A stretch of 64,000 nucleotides of DNA from Anabaenopsis elenkinii CCIBt3563 (GTDB lineage: Bacteria > Cyanobacteriota > Cyanobacteriia > Cyanobacteriales > Nostocaceae), in assembly GCF_015245355.1 (NCBI RefSeq), contig NZ_CP063311.1, positions 1,883,217-1,947,216 of the forward strand, given 5' to 3'. The notes beneath the pieces are model-generated. The model worked only from the letters and a program-made list of their open reading frames with translations, made no database searches and had not been told where the DNA came from. The translations under genes and the position numbers were made by a program. Positions 47,006 through 56,387 of the stretch are shown piece by piece (positions within the stretch are counted from its first letter, which is position 1; every line of letters begins with the position of its first letter).

Positions 47006-47644
47006 TTAAGGAACTGTGGCGATGACTGTCCCCACTAAGCAAGCCTGATCTAAGTTAACGCCGGTCAAATTTGCCCCTTCTAACTCTGCACAGAGCAAAT
47101 TTGCGCTAGTGAAGTTCGCCCCGGCTAAATTTGCGCCCCGTAAATCAGCTTCTTCTAAGTTGGCTTCACTGAATAAACTTCCTTGCAAATCAGCGCCACT
47201 CAAGTCAGCACCTTTGAGATTTGCGCCGGTGAGGTTTGCGCCCCGCAAGTCAGCACTGCGTAAGTCAACACCTTGTAGGTTGACATTCATTAAATTAGCA
47301 CCACTTAAGAAAGCACCAGCCAGGGAGACATCGCCCAGTGTCGCCCCCATCAGGTTGGCTCCGCGTAAATTACTACCACGCAAGTCAGCACTGGTTAAGT
47401 CGGCTTGCATTAAGTTTGCTCCCATGAGGTTCGCCCGCAGGTCTGTTTTTTGCAGGTTTGCGCCCATTAAGTTGGCTCCCTGGAAATGTCCGCCTTCAAG
47501 TTTGGAACCGGCGAAATTAGCACCGACCAAGGTAGCGCCTGGGAGGTTGATCCGGCTCAAATCGAGTTGGGAGAGTTCCTGATCTTCTAAGTTAGCTCCT
47601 GGAAGTTGTTTGAGTTTTCCTGATTTAATGGCTTCAATATTCAT
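47006..47644 (-). CDS. Pentapeptide repeat protein
   Basis: 212 residues, almost entirely A(D/N)LxX repeats from about residue 28 to 205 (for example GADLSGADLQ and GANLTGANLK), predicting a right-handed quadrilateral beta-helix. There is no signal peptide. After Arg70 the register skips one residue (KTDLR then ANLMG), which should bulge or offset one coil. Pentapeptide proteins are abundant in cyanobacteria; function unknown. Confidence 0.93.
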   Translation of the reverse strand: MNIEAIKSGKLKQLPGANLEDQELSQLDLSRINLPGATLVGANFAGSKLEGGHFQGANLMGANLQKTDLRANLMGANLMQADLTSADLRGSNLRGANLMGATLGDVSLAGAFLSGANLMNVNLQGVDLRSADLRGANLTGANLKGADLSGADLQGSLFSEANLEEADLRGANLAGANFTSANLLCAELEGANLTGVNLDQACLVGTVIATVP

Positions 47645-47707
47645 GGGGATGATTGGTAATTAGTGAAGCTCACTGAGGTTTGATCTGTGAGGTGGTAATG
47701 TACTAGT

Positions 47708-49072
47708 CTATTGATCTTTCTCCGATTGGGAGTCAAGGAGCCATAGGCCGGTGCTGACTTTCGGTGAGCTCACGGGTAAGTCCAGACCCTGCTGTAAACC
47801 CATGACTAATAAAGCTAGGGTATCTACAAGTTTGGGGTCAAAGCGGGTTGATTGTTGTTGTCTGCATTCTTCTAAGGCTTGAGTAAATATTTCTTGGGGA
47901 GTTTTTGGGGATGATTTGATGTTGTTAACGCGCCTTTGAAAATCGGACACTAGGGCTAAAATTCTCGATTCTAAGGGAATTTCATCTCCGGCTAAATTTG
48001 CCGGTTCCCCTGTACCGTTCCACCATTCGCTTTGGTGGGTGATAATTTGGGCAATGGCCTGGAGTCGGGGCATAGTTCGCAATACCTGGGCTCCTGGTAT
48101 TAGGGGACAAGTTAAGGGAGAATGGGGGGCTGGTTCTTGGTAGTGGGTAGATGTACCGGGGGTGAGAAGGCTTTCTGCTGTTTGTAGTGGGTGTATACGG
48201 TGTAAAAAACCTGCTAGTCGCAATCGCTTAATCTGCCATGCGGGTAGTTCTAACAGCTGGGCCATAATCTCACAAAGTGCTACGACTTCGGCACAGGCCA
48301 TGGGATTTTGGACATCTCCCATATCGATTAATTGCGCCATGCGTAAAAATGCTTGGATTTCATTAGAAACCAAGTTATGATCTAAAGCCTGTTGACGAGG
48401 GGTAGTGCTAAGTGCTTGTGGGTTTTTTCCTGTCTCGAGATAATTTACTACGCGGGAGACAACTCCATTTAAATGTTGTGGTGGGGCTGGACTATGATGT
48501 ATAATGGTTAGGTGATTAATCAGTTGTTCTGCTAGTTCTGGATTGTATTGTTTAATGTGGGCGATCGCCAAGTTGGCTGTTTCTTGCACCAACTCCGGTT
48601 CAAATGTCCATAACCCATAGAATTTGCGCTCTAGATCAGAAGACGGTCTCCCATCGACACCATAATCAGACTCTGATAGCTCTTGACAAAGTACCATTGC
48701 TGTGTATCCAGGTGACAGGATAATTAAGTGCCATTCCTGGGCTACTGGATCAAGTGGATTTAATGGAACCAAATCCACATTACTAAGTTGGCTGGTAGGA
48801 TGTTCTATAAAGCCTGTGTCCGGTGCTGCCATAATTACAACTTGCCGGCTACACTTAGCAATATCTGCGTATCTTTGAGCTTCTTGAAGATACCATTTAC
48901 CTTGTTGAAAGGCTGTAATAACTAATGGTGAACTATCTTCACTTAAGATGTGGTCTTCTAGAGCATGACACAGAGCAACTAAAGTATTTTTGTAGTAAAC
49001 TCCAAGTCCCAGTGGCCTAGTAGTATTACGGTGTGCTGTCTCCAGCTTTTGTAGTATGGAACCTTCTAACAT
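47708..49072 (-). CDS. DICT sensory domain protein with degenerate HD-type region
   Basis: A 454-residue protein. Residues about 1-170 look like a DICT domain (ILQKLETAHRNTTRPLGLGVYYKNTLVALCHALED and the later FYGLWTFEPELV), a module found with cyclic-di-GMP and two-component proteins. The C-terminal half (from about 235) has an HD-GYP-like helical layout: LRLAGFLHRIHPLQ, then IAQIITHQSEWWNGTG, then ILALVSDFQRRV. The metal-binding HD pair is not clear. It may be a signalling protein acting by protein contacts. Confidence 0.75.
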   Translation of the reverse strand: MLEGSILQKLETAHRNTTRPLGLGVYYKNTLVALCHALEDHILSEDSSPLVITAFQQGKWYLQEAQRYADIAKCSRQVVIMAAPDTGFIEHPTSQLSNVDLVPLNPLDPVAQEWHLIILSPGYTAMVLCQELSESDYGVDGRPSSDLERKFYGLWTFEPELVQETANLAIAHIKQYNPELAEQLINHLTIIHHSPAPPQHLNGVVSRVVNYLETGKNPQALSTTPRQQALDHNLVSNEIQAFLRMAQLIDMGDVQNPMACAEVVALCEIMAQLLELPAWQIKRLRLAGFLHRIHPLQTAESLLTPGTSTHYQEPAPHSPLTCPLIPGAQVLRTMPRLQAIAQIITHQSEWWNGTGEPANLAGDEIPLESRILALVSDFQRRVNNIKSSPKTPQEIFTQALEECRQQQSTRFDPKLVDTLALLVMGLQQGLDLPVSSPKVSTGLWLLDSQSEKDQ

Positions 49073-49177
49073 GGGCTATCATAATTTGTAAGTAATTATT
49101 AATTCTGAATTAGGCCTTGCTGAATCAAACTAAGACTTTACAGCAAATTGCAGCCAGATGCTAATAGGATAATAAAT

Positions 49178-49213
49178 CTTAAAACTCCTCTGGGCTGGAC
49201 ATCCTGCCCGCTC
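49178..49213. repeat. GAGCGGGCAGGATG-type repeat
   Basis: Read on the minus strand, this shares GCAGGATG, AGCCC and AGTTT in the same order with the segment 10984-11020. It lies downstream of the DICT and radical SAM genes. Confidence 0.5.
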
Positions 49214-49239
49214 AGGGTCTAGGTTATCTAAATACAAAT

Positions 49240-49275
49240 ACCATATCACAAAATCTATAGATTTTGTGATATGGT
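49240..49275. repeat. Perfect 36-bp palindrome
   Basis: Each half is 18 bp (49240-49257 and 49258-49275), with no loop and no mismatch; the half-site reads ACCATATCACAAAATCTA. It lies 67 bp past the stop of the radical SAM gene on the minus strand. It may act as that gene's terminator, but it has no T-run outside the stem. Confidence 0.9.
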
Positions 49276-49341
49276 CAGCAGACTGTGCCACTGCTACCGC
49301 CAAAATGCTGTTGATATTTGAAACCAGCAAAGCCGGTAAGT

Positions 49342-50916
49342 CTATGATACACTTAGAACCTGTTTTTCTTTCTTTTCCATAGGTGCAGAAAGTGCTTCCT
49401 CCAAATCGGCACAACCCAATTTTTCCTCTAAGATGTTCATAACTTCGCGGCCGAAGTCATTGGGGTTTTGTTTCCAAGCTTGTAAGCAGACTTCCCCAAA
49501 GAAAGAACCAAGGGGTTCAGGATTCCAGAGGAGTTTTTTGGCTGTCCATGGCATCAAGCTCATGGGGTTGTATCCTGGTTTAAGGATACCCTCTTTTAAG
49601 GCATATTCTTCTAAATGGGTGTGGGGTTGCAGTCCAATAAAAAAGATAGCCGGTTCAACTTTATCCGCGCCAAAAATTCTTTCTAGTTCGCGGTGGTAGG
49701 CGATGGTTTGGCGGATGGTTTCAGGACGTTCATCAATGACGTTAAAGGAATAGTTGACAGAAACTAATTCGTTAAAGCCAGCTGCTTTTAAGTCACGACA
49801 GTTTTGTAAGACGGTGCGTAAGTTGTAACCCATGCGCATTTTGCGCACCAGTTCCTGAGAACCACTGGTAATCCCAATTTCAAAGTAGTTCATCCCGGTT
49901 TTCACCATCAAGTCACACAACTTGGGTGTCAAGTTGTCGGCTCTGATGTATGCTGCCCAGTGGATGTCTGTCATACCAGAATCGACAATTTTCTGTAATA
50001 GTTCTACAGCATCGTCAATAAATTTACGTGCGGGGATGAATTGAGCATCAGTAAACCAGAAGTTGCGAATACCGCGATTATATAATTGGCGGATCTCGGT
50101 AACTACTTCCTCAGCTGGGTTAATGCGGACTTGTTTACCTTCTACGACGGTGTAAACACAGTAACAACAATTGTGGGGACAACCGCGCTTGGTTTGTACG
50201 CCAATATAAAAGTCTTGTTCTTGTAAGTAATAGTTAAATTCCGGCCAGATGCTTTCTATATAGTCGTAGTTACAGGCGGTTTTTTCTAAGGGGGTGGGTT
50301 GTTCATGAATGAGGCGTGGTCGCGGTTGAGTTTCTCCTACTACATAACAACGTTCATCTTGAATTTCTCTACCACTTAAGAGTTTTTCTATGAGCGTTTC
50401 ACCTTCACCTACGGAAATAATTGTCCCATGAGGTAAAGTTTTACCCAGTTGTTCGTAAAATACACTGACTGCACCACCGCCCACAATGGCGCGAGCATGA
50501 GGATGATATTTTTGGGCGCGTTTTAAACCACGTTTGATTAATCCCTGGTTGCGCCACAACTCTACATAGTAAGCGATGAAGATGCGCAAACCACCTAAAG
50601 CCCCTCGCAATTTAATCAGGGGATTCTGAGCATAATAAAATTCAAAGGCGTTTTGTAGTGGGTTCCCCCCACGTCCACCTACTGGAGCATAAATTTGAAT
50701 ATCACGCCAAGAGAATACTAGGAGTGTGGGTTTAAATTCATCGATACAGGTATCTAGGGTAGATGCGTAATCTAAAGGTGGTACTGTTCCCAGATCAAAG
50801 ATCCGTTGTTCAATGTTGGGGAATAGTTTGTGAACGTGATCTGAAAGATATACTACCCCAATGGGAAAAATGGGGTTACACGGAAGGCGAACGTAGAGGA
50901 TGCGATTTTCCATCAT
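49342..50916 (-). CDS. B12-binding-type radical SAM protein (PSII high-light acclimation family)
   Basis: A 524-residue protein. The N-terminal cobalamin-binding-like domain (ILYVRLPCNPIFPIGVVYLSDHV, then IVGGGAVSVFYEQLG and SVGEGETLIEKLL) precedes a radical SAM core with TKRGCPHNCCYCVYT (CX3CX2C). It resembles the cyanobacterial family annotated as photosystem II high-light acclimation radical SAM protein; that label is from memory and not proven by sequence alone. A 9-bp inverted repeat (51000-51035) lies about 85-120 bp upstream of its start. Confidence 0.8.
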   Translation of the reverse strand: MMENRILYVRLPCNPIFPIGVVYLSDHVHKLFPNIEQRIFDLGTVPPLDYASTLDTCIDEFKPTLLVFSWRDIQIYAPVGGRGGNPLQNAFEFYYAQNPLIKLRGALGGLRIFIAYYVELWRNQGLIKRGLKRAQKYHPHARAIVGGGAVSVFYEQLGKTLPHGTIISVGEGETLIEKLLSGREIQDERCYVVGETQPRPRLIHEQPTPLEKTACNYDYIESIWPEFNYYLQEQDFYIGVQTKRGCPHNCCYCVYTVVEGKQVRINPAEEVVTEIRQLYNRGIRNFWFTDAQFIPARKFIDDAVELLQKIVDSGMTDIHWAAYIRADNLTPKLCDLMVKTGMNYFEIGITSGSQELVRKMRMGYNLRTVLQNCRDLKAAGFNELVSVNYSFNVIDERPETIRQTIAYHRELERIFGADKVEPAIFFIGLQPHTHLEEYALKEGILKPGYNPMSLMPWTAKKLLWNPEPLGSFFGEVCLQAWKQNPNDFGREVMNILEEKLGCADLEEALSAPMEKKEKQVLSVS

Positions 50917-51417
50917 GGGTTTTTGGACTTTTACCTTGCAGTTGTTTATGCAAACTATAGACAGATATACAGTTGAAAACTCTTTGTTTATTTTAGTTGG
51001 CTGTTTACTTCATAATTGCTGCTGTAGTAAACAGCGTTGACAACTGTGGAAATAGTTAGATTTGCTCTGAGTCAAGGGAAATAAATAGATTTGATGACCA
51101 AGATTGTTATATATCTTTACCATAACATTGAGTTTGCTGATTCAGGGAGCAAACTCGGCTGAGGTAATGAGAATAGGTGATTGAAGTGATTTCTATGACT
51201 GGTATTTTGCCGGTAAAATTGAAAATCTCTCTAGGGTGGTATATTATTTTTCCTAAACTTATGATATTAGATTAAGGTTTGATAACTTGAACATATATTT
51301 AGATAGAAATAGCGTAGAAAATTTCAGTTGGTAGTCGGAGTTACAGCATCTTGGGATCAGTCGATGTTACCTTAAAAGGTGTAATGTAAAATTGTAGCGT
51401 AAAGCTCCTCCGCAGTT
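50917..51417. other. Divergent intergenic region (501 bp)
   Basis: No gene. GCTGTTTAC (51000-51008) and GTAAACAGC (51027-51035) form a 9-bp inverted repeat with an 18-nt loop, in the presumed leader of the radical SAM gene. The rest, up to the DUF1830 gene, is AT-rich without recognised elements. Confidence 0.5.
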
Positions 51418-51795
51418 ATGGCTCAAATATTAGATCCTCTACCACCTGAGCAATCTGAGCATATTCTTTGTTGCTATGTTAATGCTACAAACAAAATTCA
51501 GGTGGCCCGCATCTGCAATATTTCTAATTGGTACTTTGAAAGAGTTGTTTTTCCAGGACAGCGCCTTGTATTTGAAGCTCCATTACAAGCTCAAATGGAA
51601 ATTCATACGGGGATGATGGCTAGTGCAATTTTATCTGATACAATTGCGTGCGATCGCTTGGCTATGAGTGAGCCTAATAACAGTGATTTTCATGGAGACT
51701 CAATAGACATGGACACCATGAAGACACAACCAACGGTGCAGTCAATTAATAACAAACTTGAAAATACAACAAAACCTTTAACAATTGCTGGCTAA
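51418..51795 (+). CDS. DUF1830 family protein
   Basis: 125 residues. The DUF1830 core is ILCCYVNATNKIQVARICNISNWYFERVVFPGQRLVFEAP, followed by a Ser/Thr/Asn-rich, apparently disordered tail. The CC pair near the start is a family feature. No known function. A perfect terminator follows at 51831. Confidence 0.85.
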   Translation: MAQILDPLPPEQSEHILCCYVNATNKIQVARICNISNWYFERVVFPGQRLVFEAPLQAQMEIHTGMMASAILSDTIACDRLAMSEPNNSDFHGDSIDMDTMKTQPTVQSINNKLENTTKPLTIAG

Positions 51796-51830
51796 GTCTG
51801 GATTAAAAAAACAATTTTATCAAATTTCGG

Positions 51831-51857
51831 GGTTGCAAAATTTTGCAACCTTTTTTT
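51831..51857 (+). terminator. Perfect rho-independent terminator of the DUF1830 gene
   Basis: GGTTGCAAAATTTTGCAACC (51831-51850) is a perfect palindrome followed by seven T (51851-51857). The strongest terminator in the window. It overlaps the earliest possible start of the next reading frame, which argues for the later start there. Confidence 0.9.
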
Positions 51858-51908
51858 ATTACCTCCTCCCATCTCCACCTGGCTCCATTTCCATCTACAA
51901 TCAATGTC

Positions 51909-52373
51909 ATGAATTTACCTTCTTTTATTTGGTTGTGGAAAATAGCCGCTTGGTCGATGGGGTTATCACTACTAGCGTATCTGCTCCTAGCAGTTACCGG
52001 TATTTGGATGTTTCAAGAAAGAACCTCCCAGTATTTCCCTAGGTTCCCCTGGTTCCTGGGGGGACGACGTAGACAGGTGCGATCGCTACACCATACCATA
52101 GGTATCACTATGGTTGGTCTAGTGTTACTGCTGCTAGCCATTGGCATTATTGGCACTATAGGGCACTTTGGCTATTTGGGACACTCATCACACTTAATTG
52201 CTGGGTTAATAGTGGTAGTATTAGTTTTGCTATCTGCTTTGAGCGCCACACAAATTAACACCAGAGTTTCTTGGGCTAGACCTTTACATATTGGTGTGAA
52301 TATGATTCTCTTTGGTGGTTTTATTTGGGTGTCTTTGACTGGTTGGATTGTCGTACAAAAGTATCTACCTTAG
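51909..52373 (+). CDS. DUF4079-like membrane protein
   Basis: 154 residues with four membrane spans. LHHTIGITMVGLVLLLLAIGIIGTIGHFG and SSHLIAGLIVVVLVLLSALSATQIN match the histidine-bearing spans of DUF4079/cytochrome b561-like proteins. His residues in spans 2 and 3 could bind haem, but this is inference. Start ATG 51909; the frame opens at TTG 51843, inside the preceding terminator, so the longer form is unlikely. Confidence 0.75.
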   Translation: MNLPSFIWLWKIAAWSMGLSLLAYLLLAVTGIWMFQERTSQYFPRFPWFLGGRRRQVRSLHHTIGITMVGLVLLLLAIGIIGTIGHFGYLGHSSHLIAGLIVVVLVLLSALSATQINTRVSWARPLHIGVNMILFGGFIWVSLTGWIVVQKYLP

Positions 52374-52637
52374 AGGATGTGAGCGCAGGATGATTATAGT
52401 TTCAACGGTTATGATTTTTTTGGGTTGAATTATCAATAAATCATCATAATTAACCCAATAATGTCATCAATGCCAATTGCTAAAAGTACTAATAGTAGCT
52501 TGCAATTACAGGTATTGATCATGTATTGTTACTCTTATTACTTTTTGCAATCACAATGACTGCTGTCAAGAAGTCAAACTAATGTAGTTAATTGCAAAAT
52601 GTGAATTCCTACAAGAATATAGATTTTTCTGCTATAA

Positions 52638-53390
52638 ATGTATACCAGTGAATCCATCCAGTCTTCTACCAGGGGCGAAATCGGCTCTACCAGCCGTATT
52701 TTAGTAGTAGAAGATGAAGAATTAATCCAAGAGATGCTAGCTTTGGCCTTAGAAGAAGAAGGTTTTAGCGTCATCAGGGCTGGGGATGGGCGGTCAGCTG
52801 TAGAATATTTCCAAAATTGTCAAGCTAAGTCAGGGGAACTGCCTTTTGACTTAATAATTCTTGATGTCATGCTGCCGTATATTAATGGTCTAGATATATG
52901 TCGCTTGCTGCGTCATCAAGGAAGCCCAGTACCAATTTTGATTCTCAGTGCTAAAGGTAGCGAAACAGACCGCGTTTTAGGTTTAGAAGTAGGAGCAGAT
53001 GATTACCTAACCAAACCCTTTAGTATGAGGGAATTAGTGGCTCGTTGTCGGGCTTTACTTCGTCGCCAACGCTTTATTACCCTCCCACAACTACAAGTAT
53101 TAACACACAAGAATGTGAGTTTAAATCCCCAAGAATGCCGTGTGCTAGTCCGTGGTGAAGAGGTGAATTTATCTCCTAAAGAGTTTCGCTTGCTGGAACT
53201 GTTTATGAATTATCCTCGCCGCGTTTGGTCTCGTGAGCAGTTGCTAGACCAGGTTTGGGGTCCGGAATTTGTCGGTGATAGTAAAACTGTAGATGTTCAT
53301 ATCCGCTGGTTAAGGGAAAAACTAGAAGATGACCCTAGTCATCCAGAATACATTGTGACTGTTAGAGGTTTTGGTTACCGCTTTGGTTAA
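52638..53390 (+). CDS. sphR: OmpR/PhoB-type response regulator, likely SphR
   Basis: A 250-residue protein. The receiver domain (about 20-140) has acidic VVEDEE, phosphoacceptor Asp76 in LIILDVMLP, and Lys in DDYLTKPFS. The C-terminal winged helix (about 150-248) contains LSPKEFRLLELFMNYPRRVWSREQLLDQVWG and TVRGFGYRFG. It is followed by a histidine kinase and phoU on the same strand, the arrangement of the phosphate-starvation system. The name rests on this context. Confidence 0.88.
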   Translation: MYTSESIQSSTRGEIGSTSRILVVEDEELIQEMLALALEEEGFSVIRAGDGRSAVEYFQNCQAKSGELPFDLIILDVMLPYINGLDICRLLRHQGSPVPILILSAKGSETDRVLGLEVGADDYLTKPFSMRELVARCRALLRRQRFITLPQLQVLTHKNVSLNPQECRVLVRGEEVNLSPKEFRLLELFMNYPRRVWSREQLLDQVWGPEFVGDSKTVDVHIRWLREKLEDDPSHPEYIVTVRGFGYRFG

Positions 53391-53476
53391 TGTGGGGTTT
53401 TGAGCATTTTTCTGATATCTGTGGAGATAGTTGTTAGTTTTTATTAATGATTAAGTAACTAACAACTGATATTCTC

Positions 53477-54829
53477 ATGGTCTTATTGGGATTTTTCTTG
53501 GGTTTAGCGGTAGGTTTGGGGTTGTGGATTTGGCAACAGTTGCAAATCAAACGCTACTTGAGGGGCCTATTCCTACCCTCAAGCTCTGCTTCTCCTGGGA
53601 TGGTTTTAGGGTTAATACCTCCTTTGCAAGACAAAATCACTACCATCAGGGAGAAGCAACAAGATTTGCAGCAGTCCCTAAAAATCTACCAAGATTTGCT
53701 GGATTTTGCCCCCATAGGATATTTGCAGGTGGATGAGGAAAATCAATTACTATGGTGCAATCAGCAAGCGCGGGAAATATTATATTTACAAACATGGCAA
53801 CCTGGAAAGGTGAGGCTGTTACTAGAGCTGGTGCGCTCCTATGAACTTGACCATTTGGTGGAAAAAACTCGCGATCGCCAACAATCACAGGTGAAAGAGT
53901 GGATATTTCACCCCTCTTCTGATTGGGTTTTTCGTGGTACTAAGGGTAATGGGGTGTCAGGGATATCGAGGATCAAACCTGTGGCGTTGCGCGCCTCTAG
54001 TTTACCACTACCCAATGGACAGGTGGGGGTGTTTCTGGAAAATCGCCAACCGGTGCTAGAGATGAATCAGGAACGCGATCGCTCTTTTTCTGACCTAGCT
54101 CACGAACTGAGAACCCCCTTGACTTCCATTCGTTTGGTGGTGGAAACTTTACAAAACCGCTTAGACCCACCCTTGAATCGTTGGGTAGATCGGCTGATGC
54201 AAGAGGTAGATCGGCTGATTAACTTGGTGCAAAGCTGGTTAGAACTGACTCAAATGGAAGCTAACCCCACTATGCAATTACATCTGGAAGTGGTGGAATT
54301 GCGATCGCTGATCATATCTGTTTGGGAAAGCTTAGAACCATTAACCCAAAAACAACATCTGTCCTTATCCTATTCCGGCCCAGAAAATCTGTGGATCAAA
54401 GCTGACCCTGGACGTATGTATCAGGTTTTTCTCAACTTGCTGGACAACAGCATTAAATATAGTCTTCCTGGTACCACCATTCAAATTCAAGCCCAAATCC
54501 TATCAATACCAGATACTGACAGTCGCCCGGTTACTATTTTGGAAATAAATCTCATTGATTCAGGTCTAGGTTTTTCCGAAACAGACTTACCACGTATATT
54601 TGAGCGATTTTACCGGGGAGATAAGGCCCGAACCCATTCCTCACCACCGGAAAATAATTCCCTGGGTGCAATTGTCGGTAATGGTTTAGGTTTAGCTATT
54701 GTCCGACAAATTATTCTCGCCCATGGCGGTTCTATCAAAGCCATGAACCACCCAGAAACTGGTGGAGCTTGGTTAAAACTTCAACTTCCTGAAGTTATGG
54801 CAAACTACTCAACCGAAGACTATAGTTAA
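53477..54829 (+). CDS. sphS: Phosphate-type sensor histidine kinase, likely SphS
   Basis: A 450-residue protein. One N-terminal hydrophobic segment (LLGFFLGLAVGLGLWIW) is followed by a PAS domain (about 72-125, LDFAPIGYLQVDEENQLLW) and then the H-box SDLAHELRTPLTS (His209), N-box VFLNLLDNSIKYS, F-box region and G2 GNGLGLAIV. An N-terminal hydrophobic anchor plus PAS matches the known SphS/PhoR-type layout of cyanobacteria. It is 86 bp after sphR and 14 bp before phoU, so an operon. Confidence 0.88.
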   Translation: MVLLGFFLGLAVGLGLWIWQQLQIKRYLRGLFLPSSSASPGMVLGLIPPLQDKITTIREKQQDLQQSLKIYQDLLDFAPIGYLQVDEENQLLWCNQQAREILYLQTWQPGKVRLLLELVRSYELDHLVEKTRDRQQSQVKEWIFHPSSDWVFRGTKGNGVSGISRIKPVALRASSLPLPNGQVGVFLENRQPVLEMNQERDRSFSDLAHELRTPLTSIRLVVETLQNRLDPPLNRWVDRLMQEVDRLINLVQSWLELTQMEANPTMQLHLEVVELRSLIISVWESLEPLTQKQHLSLSYSGPENLWIKADPGRMYQVFLNLLDNSIKYSLPGTTIQIQAQILSIPDTDSRPVTILEINLIDSGLGFSETDLPRIFERFYRGDKARTHSSPPENNSLGAIVGNGLGLAIVRQIILAHGGSIKAMNHPETGGAWLKLQLPEVMANYSTEDYS

Positions 54830-54843
54830 GAATATCTTCACCT

Positions 54844-55533
54844 TTGAGATTAATAGGTGTGCAAGCTACCTTGTATGATCGCAACTCTCAACCGCAAAAT
54901 CCCCAGTTAGCACGCGCCATTAGGCGCTTGGAACGGGACGTATTACGCATGGGAGCTTTGGTTGAAAAATCTTTCCGCCTCAGCCACCAAGCCCTATTTG
55001 AGCGAGATTTAACAGCATCCCAGGAACTTCCCGGGTTAGATAAAAAAATTGATCGCTTTTATAGACAAATCGAATCGGACTGTACGACAATTATCACACT
55101 CCAAGCACCCACAGAGCAAGATTTGCGCTGTTTGAGTGCCTTTATGCAGTTAGTGCGAGATTTAGAACGCATTGGGGATTATGCTAAAGATTTAGCTGAT
55201 ATTGCGGTGAAAATCTTCCCTTATGCCCCACATAGGTCTTTACCAGACATTGAAAATATGTCCCACAATGCACAAGCCATGCTAGCTGCTAGTTTAAAAG
55301 CTTTAGCTGATTTGGATGAAGTGGGGGGACGGGATTTAAAGCGCTTAGATGATGCTGTTGATCATGCCTATGAACTAGTTTATCAAACTTTAGCCCAGCA
55401 AAGAGATGTCCCTGGGATCGTTGAGCCTATTGTACTTCTGGCCTTAGCAATTCGTTGTTTAGAACGTATGGCAGACCACGCTACTAATATTGGGCGTCGG
55501 GTAGCATACATTGTGACCGGACAAACTCATTAA
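54844..55533 (+). CDS. phoU: PhoU/SphU phosphate-signalling regulator
   Basis: A negative regulator of the phosphate two-component system. 229 residues with two PhoU three-helix repeats: ARAIRRLERDVLRMGALVEKSF, then ERIGDYAKDLADIAVKI in the first half and CLERMADHATNIGRRVAYIVTG in the second. The E/DxxxD pattern of metal binding is visible. The start is uncertain: TTG 54844 or GTG 54859. Confidence 0.92.
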   Translation: MRLIGVQATLYDRNSQPQNPQLARAIRRLERDVLRMGALVEKSFRLSHQALFERDLTASQELPGLDKKIDRFYRQIESDCTTIITLQAPTEQDLRCLSAFMQLVRDLERIGDYAKDLADIAVKIFPYAPHRSLPDIENMSHNAQAMLAASLKALADLDEVGGRDLKRLDDAVDHAYELVYQTLAQQRDVPGIVEPIVLLALAIRCLERMADHATNIGRRVAYIVTGQTH

Positions 55534-55608
55534 CCTGACTTCTTAAATTTTGTTAAGTAACATACATTTTACTAAAACATTACCTTTTCTTAAACTGACT
55601 TAATTAGG

Positions 55609-56271
55609 GTGACTCTGGTGGCTCTAAATATAAGTACTGGCATCATGTCTTCCACAAGTCTCTCCCCAAACTACTCCCATGCACCTGATAAATCTAGTAC
55701 ATGTGTAAAATTACCACAAAGATTATTTACCCGTCGAGAATTAATTCCCCATGAGAAGGATGTTCTGTGGCGGATTGAGCGTGGAGCAGTTCGTACCTTA
55801 ACCTGGAGCGAAGATGGGATATTTATGGCTCTGGGTTATTGGGGCGCTGGTGATGTGGTGGGGCATTTTTTAACTAAAGTCCAACCTTATCAAATTGAGT
55901 GTCTCACAAGTGTAGAAGTCAGCATTATACCCGCCCATCTGTGGCATCAATATAATGATGCCTTTTTGTCACACATTCAAGATTCAGAGGAAATATTAAG
56001 TATTGTCAATCTCAAACCGATGTCATTACGTTTGGGTAAGTTCTTAATATGGTTAAGTAAAAAATTTGGGCGTGATGTAGAACAGGGGAGATTAATTGAT
56101 CTCAATGTTACCCACCAGGAAATATCAGAAGTATTGAATACTACTCGTGTGACCATAACCCGGATTCTCCAGGAATTTGAGGAACAAGAACTACTCTTAC
56201 GTTACAAGCGGCGAATTATTCTCCGGTCAGGAAATAAGCTGTTAAAAAATACAGCAAAAAATACCGTATAA
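55609..56271 (+). CDS. Crp/Fnr family transcription regulator
   Basis: A 220-residue protein. A cyclic-nucleotide-binding-like beta-barrel (WRIERGAVRTLTWSEDGIFMALGYWGAGDVVG) is followed by a C-terminal helix-turn-helix, NVTHQEISEVLNTTRVTITRILQEFEEQELL. The effector-binding residues of CRP are not evident, and no Cys set for an Fe-S cluster is seen. The start is GTG 55609, or ATG 55645. It lies 75 bp after phoU and 116 bp before the porin gene, so it may regulate the porin; unproven. Confidence 0.85.
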   Translation: MTLVALNISTGIMSSTSLSPNYSHAPDKSSTCVKLPQRLFTRRELIPHEKDVLWRIERGAVRTLTWSEDGIFMALGYWGAGDVVGHFLTKVQPYQIECLTSVEVSIIPAHLWHQYNDAFLSHIQDSEEILSIVNLKPMSLRLGKFLIWLSKKFGRDVEQGRLIDLNVTHQEISEVLNTTRVTITRILQEFEEQELLLRYKRRIILRSGNKLLKNTAKNTV

Positions 56272-56289
56272 AAAAAATGATTCATGGAC

Positions 56290-56319
56290 TTGTGCTAATT
56301 GTAAAAATTTTGGTATATT
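56290..56319 (+). promoter_or_regulatory. Candidate promoter of the porin gene
   Basis: TTGTGC (56290-56295) and TATATT (56314-56319), 18 nt apart, with a leader of about 65 bases. The leader contains a small hairpin, CACC/GGTG, at 56355-56368. Confidence 0.5.
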
Positions 56320-56387
56320 GAGGAGTGAAGGTATAAAGAAATCAAACATTGATTTCACCTGATTTGGTGTGAGTGAAATTTAAGAAC

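Noticed and set aside
47109..47582. Plus-strand reading frame of 157 codons rich in Lys, Ala and Pro
   Set aside because: It is the antisense shadow of the pentapeptide repeats; the regular composition mirrors the A(D/N)LxX codons.
51843..51908. N-terminal extension of the DUF4079-like protein
   Set aside because: It begins inside a perfect rho-independent terminator of the preceding gene.
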